Shown one piece after another: positions 1 through 5,397 of a stretch of DNA of 8,250 nt. The stretch is from JANLSE01 sp038214135 (GTDB lineage: Bacteria; Chloroflexota; Chloroflexia; Chloroflexales; Roseiflexaceae), in assembly GCA_038214135.1 (NCBI GenBank), contig JBBQSD010000200.1, positions 1-8,250 on the forward strand, read 5' to 3'. The notes under the pieces were generated by a model. The model did not search any database. It saw nothing but the letters and a program-made list of their open reading frames with translations, and was not told the origin of the DNA. The first letter of the stretch is position 1; every line of letters starts with the position of its first letter. The position numbers and the translations under genes were made by a program.

Positions 1-525
1 GTCGCGCCCGCTGGCGATAATGGTATGGCACAGTTCGAGCACCCGCCGATCTCCAATCTGGCGGGCCAGGATTTGTTCCAGAATGGCATGATCGATACTG
101 GGGAAAAACTCGCGGATGTCGAGCTGGGCGGCATAGTGGTAGGCTCGTACGAAGTGCTGTGCCCGATCGATTGCTGCGAGGGTGCCCTTATGCTTGCGGC
201 AGGCATACGAATCGTGGATGAAACGGGCTTCCCAGATTGGCTCAATCACCTGGCAGAGCGCATGGTGGACGATCCGATCCTCGAATGGCGCTGCCGAAAC
301 CCGGCGACGCTTCCATTCCTGGATGACAAATGTACGATACGCGCCTGGCTGATAGCTGCGATCCTCAAGGCGCTCCTGGAGGCGCAGCAGGCGTGTTTCG
401 GCAGCGAGTTCATAGGCGGCCACAGCCGGGCGGGCACGTTTCCCACGCCGCGCAGCCTTGTACGCATGCCATAGGTTCTCGAACGAACTGAACTGCGGCC
501 ATAGATTACGCGCCGTTCTGGGCAT
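1..525 (-). CDS. DGR-type reverse transcriptase, N-terminal part (runs off left edge)
   Basis: RNA-directed DNA polymerase; the reading frame is open for 175 codons from ATG at 525 to the window edge, with no stop. The start has GGAG five bases upstream. Visible motifs in order: a basic ARRGKR stretch near residue 25, LLRLQERL and SYQPGAYRTF (about 45-65), the RT1-2 region VSAAPFEDRIVHHALCQVIE (about 76-95), DSYACRKHKGT (about 105), and motif A with the first catalytic aspartate, LDIREFFPSID (about 135-145). This order and wording match DGR reverse transcriptases such as Bordetella phage Brt (pattern RGKR, ISA.FRDR, HALC, ACR..KGT, FFPSID). In that family it copies a template RNA with errors at adenines and, with Avd, rewrites a target gene. 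The YxDD box and the diagnostic IGxxxSQ motif lie outside the window, so assignment to DGR rather than a group II intron or another RT class is by similarity pattern only. It lies downstream of, and co-oriented with, a gene that carries a plausible variable region. Confidence 0.85.
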   Translation of the reverse strand, partial: MPRTARNLWPQFSSFENLWHAYKAARRGKRARPAVAAYELAAETRLLRLQERLEDRSYQPGAYRTFVIQEWKRRRVSAAPFEDRIVHHALCQVIEPIWEARFIHDSYACRKHKGTLAAIDRAQHFVRAYHYAAQLDIREFFPSIDHAILEQILARQIGDRRVLELCHTIIASGRD

Positions 526-531
526 AGGTTC

Positions 532-692
532 TCCAATGCTGGCCGACACACAGGTCGGCCCGTATGCATGGCGGTTCATTGGAGGATGCCACCCTGCAAA
601 AAAAATTGCGCGATTCTGGGGAGAGCACCGCTCTCCCCAGACCCCTCTCCGCGCCGCGCATGCCGAACCTTGTACTCATTCCTTTACACATT
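532..692. repeat. Structured ~160-bp repeat, copy 1
   Basis: Nearly identical to 8056-8215, in the same orientation. It contains an outer inverted repeat TCCAATG (532-538) / CATTGGA (577-583) enclosing a perfect 7-bp hairpin GGCCGAC (541-547) / GTCGGCC (554-560), then an A tract, then a perfect 12-bp hairpin (615-626 / 630-641). The mismatches between the copies fall almost entirely in the unpaired stretch 565-576 and in A-tract length (8 versus 7), while all stems are unchanged. The left end touches the ribosome binding site of the reverse transcriptase. It could be a non-autonomous mobile element, a structured RNA or a shared 3' module; no transposase or target duplication is seen. Confidence 0.85.
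598..654 (-). terminator. Probable intrinsic terminator of the NACHT-FGE gene
   Basis: Read on the minus strand, a perfect 12-bp GC-rich stem with a 3-base loop (641-615) is extended by a 5-bp GCGCG/CGCGC outer stem (654-650 with 612-608), followed by AA and eight T (605-598). It sits about 80 bases after the stop codon of the NACHT-FGE gene and just before the reverse transcriptase. The internal loop between the stems makes it unusual for a classical terminator, and it is part of a repeat, so it may have another role. Confidence 0.5.
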
Positions 693-696
693 TCGC

Positions 697-740
697 ATCG
701 GGCTATCGGCTATCGGGCTATCGGCTATCGGCTATCGGTT
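697..740. repeat. Heptanucleotide tandem repeat overlapping a stop codon
   Basis: Six units of ATCGGCT/ATCGGGCT/ATCGGTT lie head to tail (unit lengths 8, 7, 8, 7, 7, 7). The stop codon of the NACHT-FGE gene (734-732) is within the repeat, so its last codon, CGA, belongs to the first unit on the coding strand. A looser version of the same motif (CGATAG) occurs at 7891-7926. Such short tandem repeats are common in filamentous bacteria. Confidence 0.85.
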
Positions 741-3700
741 GAGACGCGGGGCCACAACAATCCGAAATCCGAGGCTGTCGCCGTAGTTGTCCGGGTAGTT
801 CCCGTACCGCGCCCCGCAGAGAACATTTGTGCTATCTTGGTAGTATGAGCCACCACGACGCGGAACATCCCTATCATTAGGTGTAAAGGCTTCTACTTCT
901 ATCGCTGCCTGATCGGGATATTCCTTATAGGAACTACTCGTCCATTCCCACACATTGCCAGCCAAGTCAATCGCACCACAGGCCGCTACACCGGCTGGGC
1001 AGCAGCCAATTGGAGCAGGCGCATTCACGCCAGCCTGAGCATACACGGCTCGATCCAGATCCACATCTGCCGCGCCCCAGGGATAGGTGCGGCGCTGATC
1101 AGTTCCATCCCAGGCGGCGGCAGCTTCCCATTCGGCTTCGGTGGGCAGGCGGATCGCATAACCTGCTGGCAGATTGTCAGCAAGCTGCTCTGTCAGCCAG
1201 TTGCAATAGGCGACCGACTCGTACCAGGTGATGATCGACATGGGCTGGTTGGGTTGACGATACTGCGGATCGTTCCATTGATATGGTTCTGATGTGTCAC
1301 GCTGTTGTCGCCACGTCCAGCCCTCCGGCGTCCACCAGCGCTTGGTCGCATAGCCATTTGCTTCAACAAACACGCGATACTGGGCTACAGAGATCGGCAA
1401 TTGTGCAATCCAGCATTCACTCAAGGCGAGTTGAGCAGCAGTCTCGCCATCGGCCCAGCCGCCAATCGTGTAGGCTCTATTTGGCATATAGCAGAAGTAG
1501 CCAGTGGGCTTGCCAAAATCGCGATTGCGTTGTTCCAGCGCTAAACGCCATGCAGCATGTGTGATCGGATAGCGTGGGTCGCCAAGAGTGCCAAGTGCCT
1601 GGGCTGCTTTGATTCGATCATCGGTCGAGATCTGTGGTTCTGGTGCGCTGAGTAGATCGACAATTGCTTCACGTAATGGCCGCTCAATCTTTTCCTCGGG
1701 GTCATACAGGCCATTGGCGAACGCAGCAGCACCGCCGAGTTCAAGATAGCTCTGGACCGCCAGCACGGCATCGCGGCGGCGCTGGGTGGCTGGTTTATCG
1801 GTGCGGCCAATCCGGCGGCTAATCAACAATTCCAGCCAGGGCAACGCATCGCGCTCAATCGCCTTTGGCCCCTGACGGCGCAAACGCCCAGCCAAGAGTA
1901 GCAACACTTCGTGCCAACGAGCCGACTCTGGCCCCGACCAGCGCTGGTAGGCGAGCTGGATCATCTCGGTTGGTTGATCGGCCAGGTAACAGGCAGCCAG
2001 ATATTCCTGAAAGGTCAGATGCGGGAAGGCATAGCGATCATCGGCGCGGGCCTGCAGCAGGCCGGCATCCTCGGCCAATGCCGCCAGAAAAGCCTGGGTG
2101 GTTGCATCAGGGTTGGGGCTATAGCGGCGGAAGAAGCGGTTCAGTTCGCCCTCCATCGTCGCGCCATCCAGCAGGCCACGCCCATCACCATCGGGCGGGC
2201 GATCATGGGCTTGGAAGGCTAGGCGATGCACCACCGTACGCAACTGGTCGATCTCCAGGTTCGGCATACCAATCCGCTCGGTCAGGCCAGGCCGATCCAG
2301 ATTGGGGGTACGGACTGGCTCCCAGCGCTCAAGCAGGAGTTGAATACACTCTTCATACAGGCGCGAGCGATCATTCGGTACCTCATCGTTATTGTAATGC
2401 AAGATCGCCAGCATGGTCAGTAGCAGCGGTGAGCGCAACAGCGGGCGCAGTCGTTCGCGTGCTTCTAGCTCGGTCGTCAGCGACTCAATCCGGCGTTCGG
2501 CCTCGGCAACGCTTAGTTCGGGATCATCCTGGGCCAATGCTGTGTACCAAGATTGAACGAATGTGCGAACCTGCCCAAAAGCCAGTGGCTCGATTGTGCG
2601 TACCTGCCAGCGATCAGCCGGCAACTGCCAATCGCCAGGAACGGCATACGGCAGCACCCGGCACGTCACCACACAATGCGTTCGCTGCATCTGTTCGGCC
2701 AGACGTGCGACCGCTTTGGCCACGATAGCACGCGGCCCAATCGGCAACTCATCGAGGCCATCGAACAGCAGCAGCACCCCGCCGCGCCGCATGGCTCCCT
2801 TGAGATATTGCTGCAGCCCGGCACGAAGGCCCTGTGGCCCATCGAGCTGCGCTTCAAGCACTGCCCATAGCGCCGTATCGGCATCGCCATTATGGCTGCC
2901 CAATGCTGCCGCAACCGCACCAAGTGGGCAGAGAATCGGCACCGGCGTGTGATCGGCTGGCCAGCCCAGAATCTGCACCTGTTCGCCCAAACCACGTCGC
3001 GCTAGCAGCAGTGTCAGGTAGCGTAGCGCCGTACTCTTGCCAGAACCAGGCTCGCCAAGCAACACAAGGTAGGGATTCTGGGCAATCGCTTCAAGCACAA
3101 GGCGCGGGCGTTTGAGATTAAAGGTGACTGGCGTCGAAGCAGGCAGGTCGGCAAGTGCAGCCAGGAGCTCTTCGCTGTCAATATGCGAATCTGTCCGCTG
3201 AATGGACCGAAGGGCTGCAGGAAATTCGTTACTCTGGATTGCCATTGTACCAAGCACTCGCACCTGCTCTGGCGAAAAAACCTCTGGCGCTACCTGTTCG
3301 AGCTTGAGGCGTTTGAGCAGTGCAGCAGCCTGTGGCGCTGGGCGGGTACGTTCGTGAACAACCACAGTTCCGCCATCGGTCGTCAGGCTGGTATAGATAT
3401 GCTGCAGACGCAGGGCTGGCGCAGCCCGGCGCTCACCACCCGTCTGGCGGCGGCCCGTTAGCCGGTAGAGCCGCAATTGCTCACACTCGCCAACCATGGC
3501 CGACAGATAATCGAGCAGCAGGCGTGGCCCATCATCGGGCACCTGGTCACCATAGAAATTGTTGATTGTCTGGTTGGTGGCAATATTAACATCACGCCCA
3601 GCCTGAGTACCACTAGAGCGCTTGAGTGCCGCGAGCGCAGATTGCTTCTTGCGCAACTTCTCCAGCATCGTTGCTTGGACATCGGGCATATTGGCAAATG

Positions 3701-3761
3701 TATCTATTGAAGCCTTGAGCTGCGTGATCTCGGCTTCAAGGCGCGTGATCTCATCTGACAT
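732..3761 (-). CDS. NACHT-family STAND NTPase with C-terminal FGE-like (C-type lectin fold) domain; likely DGR target
   Basis: A large (1009 aa) cytoplasmic signal-transducing ATPase/GTPase, with no signal peptide or membrane segment. Order: coiled coil (about 1-45); short Gly/Asn-rich linker GRDVNIATNQTINNFYG (about 55-71); a pre-NACHT region; P-loop GEPGSGKST (236-244); Walker B LLLFDGLDE (330-338); sensor-like VVTCR (364-368); helical region with FPHLTFQEYLAA (579-590), typical of NACHT proteins; HEAT-like helices ending in LGDPR (about 735); FGE-sulfatase-like domain (about 755-1006) with RLPTEAEWEAAA (871-882), GNVWEWT (935-941) and LGFR near the end. The two catalytic cysteines of true FGE are not at their usual places, so the domain probably binds a ligand rather than oxidising cysteine. 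The C-terminal segment resembles a DGR variable region. The ATG at 3761 was chosen because TGGAG lies six bases upstream; in-frame starts at 3782 (ATG) and 3791 (TTG) are possible. No toxic effector domain is recognised at the N-terminus. Confidence 0.93.
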   Translation of the reverse strand: MSDEITRLEAEITQLKASIDTFANMPDVQATMLEKLRKKQSALAALKRSSGTQAGRDVNIATNQTINNFYGDQVPDDGPRLLLDYLSAMVGECEQLRLYRLTGRRQTGGERRAAPALRLQHIYTSLTTDGGTVVVHERTRPAPQAAALLKRLKLEQVAPEVFSPEQVRVLGTMAIQSNEFPAALRSIQRTDSHIDSEELLAALADLPASTPVTFNLKRPRLVLEAIAQNPYLVLLGEPGSGKSTALRYLTLLLARRGLGEQVQILGWPADHTPVPILCPLGAVAAALGSHNGDADTALWAVLEAQLDGPQGLRAGLQQYLKGAMRRGGVLLLFDGLDELPIGPRAIVAKAVARLAEQMQRTHCVVTCRVLPYAVPGDWQLPADRWQVRTIEPLAFGQVRTFVQSWYTALAQDDPELSVAEAERRIESLTTELEARERLRPLLRSPLLLTMLAILHYNNDEVPNDRSRLYEECIQLLLERWEPVRTPNLDRPGLTERIGMPNLEIDQLRTVVHRLAFQAHDRPPDGDGRGLLDGATMEGELNRFFRRYSPNPDATTQAFLAALAEDAGLLQARADDRYAFPHLTFQEYLAACYLADQPTEMIQLAYQRWSGPESARWHEVLLLLAGRLRRQGPKAIERDALPWLELLISRRIGRTDKPATQRRRDAVLAVQSYLELGGAAAFANGLYDPEEKIERPLREAIVDLLSAPEPQISTDDRIKAAQALGTLGDPRYPITHAAWRLALEQRNRDFGKPTGYFCYMPNRAYTIGGWADGETAAQLALSECWIAQLPISVAQYRVFVEANGYATKRWWTPEGWTWRQQRDTSEPYQWNDPQYRQPNQPMSIITWYESVAYCNWLTEQLADNLPAGYAIRLPTEAEWEAAAAWDGTDQRRTYPWGAADVDLDRAVYAQAGVNAPAPIGCCPAGVAACGAIDLAGNVWEWTSSSYKEYPDQAAIEVEAFTPNDRDVPRRGGSYYQDSTNVLCGARYGNYPDNYGDSLGFRIVVAPRLNR
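762..854 (-). other. Candidate DGR variable region (VR) in the FGE domain
   Basis: This segment encodes GGSYYQDSTN through DSLGFR of the NACHT-FGE protein. It aligns by pattern with the usual variable region of FGE-type DGR targets (GGSW.., R..N.PD.....GFR). Codons at the exposed positions are TAC TAC CAA GAT and TAC GGG AAC TAC, then AAC TAC GGC GAC AGC (788-774). The last four differ from AAC only at the first two bases, as expected from random substitution at template adenines. A 9-base G/C run (745-753) follows, as in many initiation-of-mutagenic-homing sites. Boundaries are approximate because no template repeat is visible for comparison. Confidence 0.65.
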
Positions 3762-3808
3762 GGGCGGCTCCACAATAGTCATTCTCCGCAATTCGGGATA
3801 CTATTGCT

Positions 3809-3838
3809 ATCATACGACGAGATCGGGGTGTTGGGCAA
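3809..3838 (-). promoter_or_regulatory. Putative promoter of the NACHT-FGE gene
   Basis: On the minus strand, a -35-like TTGCCC (3838-3833) and a -10-like TATGAT (3814-3809) are separated by 18 bases. The -10 matches consensus at five of six positions, the -35 at four. Transcription would begin near 3802, about 40 bases before the chosen start codon. This is based on consensus only. Confidence 0.4.
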
Positions 3839-3844
3839 GGGCGG

Positions 3845-3865
3845 AACCAAGAACCAAGAACCAAA
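3845..3865. repeat. Short heptanucleotide repeat (AACCAAG)
   Basis: AACCAAG occurs twice in tandem, followed by AACCAAA. Together with the neighbouring GGGCAAG..CGGAACC it resembles 7724-7748, upstream of the other STAND gene. Confidence 0.6.
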
Positions 3866-3902
3866 CGAACAACGCCGCCAACAGCCAGCAGTGCTCTAGC
3901 AA

Positions 3903-3957
3903 CCACCGCCGCCAGCCCTGAAAGGGCGGCTTACGGTAGCCCAATGCGCGGCGGTGG
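3903..3957. repeat. REP-like palindromic element
   Basis: A perfect 10-bp outer stem CCACCGCCGC (3903-3912) / GCGGCGGTGG (3948-3957) encloses two small hairpins: GCCCT-gaa-AGGGC (3915-3927) and GGCT-tacggt-AGCC (3928-3941). This three-way-junction shape, with a GCCCTGAAAGGGC core, resembles palindromic intergenic repeats mobilised in trans by IS200-like (RAYT) transposases in many bacteria. No transposase is nearby; that relation is inferred. Confidence 0.6.
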
Positions 3958-3993
3958 GCGAACAAAAGCTAGGGCCAAGCATCGCGTGATCTG

Positions 3994-4035
3994 TTGGAAG
4001 GATGGTTCGTGAACCACCTCCAATGAGTCACGAAC
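3994..4035 (-). promoter_or_regulatory. Overlapping, mutually exclusive hairpins
   Basis: TTGGAAGGATGGTTC (3994-4008) can pair, with a two-base bulge, with GAACCACCTCCAA (4011-4023). Alternatively GTTCGTGA (4005-4012) pairs perfectly with TCACGAAC (4028-4035). Both cannot form together, as in attenuators. The site is about 230 bases before the NACHT-FGE start and upstream of the putative promoter, so a direct role in that gene would need read-through from the upstream operon. Confidence 0.3.
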
Positions 4036-4200
4036 AAAGATTAATTACAAGCTCCGGCGTGACCAAGTGCATGAAGTAGTCAAGAGTAGGGTGCCGATCA
4101 ATGTACCTGCCACCCCGATCACGTAATGCACGACAAGGATAGGGTCTGGTTTTGGTATTTGCCCACGTTAGTGTGAAGTGCAAAAATATGGTTCTCTTAT

Positions 4201-4247
4201 GAGTATGCAAGCCATACCTGGCGTGTGGCAGCACGGCTTGCATACTC
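4201..4247. repeat. Perfect 13-bp inverted repeat
   Basis: GAGTATGCAAGCC (4201-4213) and GGCTTGCATACTC (4235-4247) are exact inverse complements around a 21-base spacer. No T tract follows closely on either strand, so it is not a standard terminator; it could be an operator, an RNA stem or the end of a small element. Confidence 0.7.
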
Positions 4248-4279
4248 GAGAAACTCAGTGCGTTTGTCGCTACCAAAAT

Positions 4280-4329
4280 GGATACTGCCGAGATGGTATC
4301 GTTACCTGAGTACCATCTCAGCAGTATCC
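4280..4329 (-). terminator. Long hairpin, possible terminator of the nSTAND1 operon
   Basis: Arms 4280-4298 and 4311-4329 pair at 18 of 19 positions around a 12-base loop. On the minus strand it is followed by ATTTTGG, a weak T tract. It lies about 190 bases after the stop codon of the 288-residue gene, the only hairpin there with any downstream T run. The single mismatch in a 19-bp stem also fits an inverted-repeat element. Confidence 0.4.
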
Positions 4330-4516
4330 CCAAATACTGTTTCTGTATGCGACGGTGCGCGATGTTTCTGAGAATCGCTCGCTGCCGCACGTAATGAATA
4401 CCACATGTGTTAGGAAGCTTCTTGGCAGGATTGCTTGGCGTTGGTACCTCCCTGCTGATAGCTTTCTTAACAGGGTTTCACGCTGTTCCTTGAATTCATG
4501 TTGATCTATCCTGCAC

Positions 4517-5383
4517 CTATGACCACGCGGCATTGATATCCAAGCCCAGCCGGTACCATTTTGTATTTGTTCGCGCCTGAGCTGTTACTTTTCCACTGGA
4601 AGCCTTGGCGACGATGAATGGGCTGATAGTTCCAGATTTGCTGAGTGGCCCGCGATGTAGCAAATTGGCGCTTGTCGAAGAGCCAAGATACAGATCAATA
4701 GCATCACCCGAGACATTATAGCTAATATCTACGTCGCTATCTTTTTGTGTGTCAGACGCGTCATAGTTATAGCTAACCACCAGCGGTTGTTGGGCTGCGG
4801 CCCTCGCAAGTTCGTGCGCTTCAGGCGCTTGATTGGCAACCAAGGCTAAAAAGTTAATCCGAACCGGCCCTGCAAGCTTGTGCTCATCCAGTCTGAAGGC
4901 AATAGAGATCTGTGGCTTACGAATACCATCAGAACCTTCATCGTCTTTAAGTGTATCGAACGGTTGAGCATGCTCAAGGCTGAACTTATAATCTTCATCA
5001 CTGATCGGCACAGCGGAGAGCAGCAATTCGCTATTATTAAGAAAGTCGAGCAGAAGCGCATGGTCGCCATTCATTACCTGAGCCTCGACAATCCAGCGTG
5101 TACCGAGTGGGTCGACATGGATGATTCTCTTTGCATTCTCATCCTCAGCCAGATCACCCCAATTGATCCGAGACGTCTGATCGCCAATACCAATCGCCTC
5201 TCCAGGGATAGTCAGGACGACCTTACGACCCTGTACCAATCCGAGCGCTTGAAGCGTTAAGGCTGATACTTCAACTTTCAGTGATAAACCAGTGTTTACC
5301 ACAACCTTTACCTCTTGCATCTCTGGAGCCTGGAGCGATGCACTCACTGAATCGACCACACCAACAATCTCGTTTATTGTCAT
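4517..5383 (-). CDS. Uncharacterised protein, 288 aa, co-transcribed with nSTAND1-FGE
   Basis: I do not recognise this protein as a whole. It has no signal peptide or membrane segment. Residues about 28-66 (VVVNTGLSLKVEVSA, then LGLVQGRKVVLTIPGEAIGI) resemble a TOBE/MOP-like small beta-barrel unit (pattern ...LGL..G..V...I), at low confidence. A middle alpha/beta part contains a hydrophobic ALLLDFL segment (about 109-115) and an acidic linker near 145-152. The C-terminal 110 residues are rich in alternating hydrophobic residues, Ser and Thr, suggesting a beta-sandwich. The ATG at 5383 was chosen over the longer frame from 5413 because AGAGGAGG lies six bases upstream and the longer form would overlap the previous gene. 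It starts 14 bases after the nSTAND1 stop, so translation is likely coupled, and a partner, adaptor or effector role for the STAND protein is a reasonable guess. Confidence 0.82.
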   Translation of the reverse strand: MTINEIVGVVDSVSASLQAPEMQEVKVVVNTGLSLKVEVSALTLQALGLVQGRKVVLTIPGEAIGIGDQTSRINWGDLAEDENAKRIIHVDPLGTRWIVEAQVMNGDHALLLDFLNNSELLLSAVPISDEDYKFSLEHAQPFDTLKDDEGSDGIRKPQISIAFRLDEHKLAGPVRINFLALVANQAPEAHELARAAAQQPLVVSYNYDASDTQKDSDVDISYNVSGDAIDLYLGSSTSANLLHRGPLSKSGTISPFIVAKASSGKVTAQARTNTKWYRLGLDINAAWS

Positions 5384-5389
5384 GGTTTG

Positions 5390-5397
5390 CCTCCTCT
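5390..5397 (-). promoter_or_regulatory. Strong Shine-Dalgarno for the 288-aa gene
   Basis: AGAGGAGG directly follows the TAA stop of the nSTAND1 gene (5400-5398) and precedes the ATG at 5383 by six bases. It decides the start codon and points to an operon with coupled translation. Confidence 0.85.

Larger units (their letters stand above)
3762..4516. other. Gene-free, hairpin-rich spacer between the two STAND units
   Basis: No convincing gene lies in these 755 bases: open frames of 120 and 71 codons on the minus strand show no domain-like composition and lack good ribosome binding sites. The spacer contains a putative promoter, a short heptad repeat, a REP-like palindrome (3903-3957), two competing hairpins (3994-4035) and two long-stemmed hairpins (4201-4247, 4280-4329). 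This density of secondary structure suggests a regulatory leader, a structured RNA or decayed mobile elements. Confidence 0.6.

Noticed and set aside
25..474. 149-codon plus-strand open frame
   Set aside because: It is antisense to the reverse transcriptase frame, which has a ribosome binding site and clear RT motifs.
506..691. Small minus-strand frame beginning MCKGMSTRFGMRG, repeated at 7852-8214
   Set aside because: Present in both places only because the DNA repeat is present; the frames diverge after the repeat and the hairpin dominates the sequence.
1865..2728. 287-codon plus-strand open frame
   Set aside because: It lies antisense within the NACHT gene and its product is a low-complexity Arg/Ala/Pro/Ser mixture with no domain pattern.
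4028..4390. 120-codon minus-strand frame in the spacer
   Set aside because: It covers two inverted repeats, has no good ribosome binding site and no recognisable protein pattern.
4318..4533. 71-codon minus-strand frame overlapping the end of the 288-aa gene
   Set aside because: No Shine-Dalgarno before its ATG and it runs through one arm of the 19-bp hairpin; not enough support for a third operon gene.
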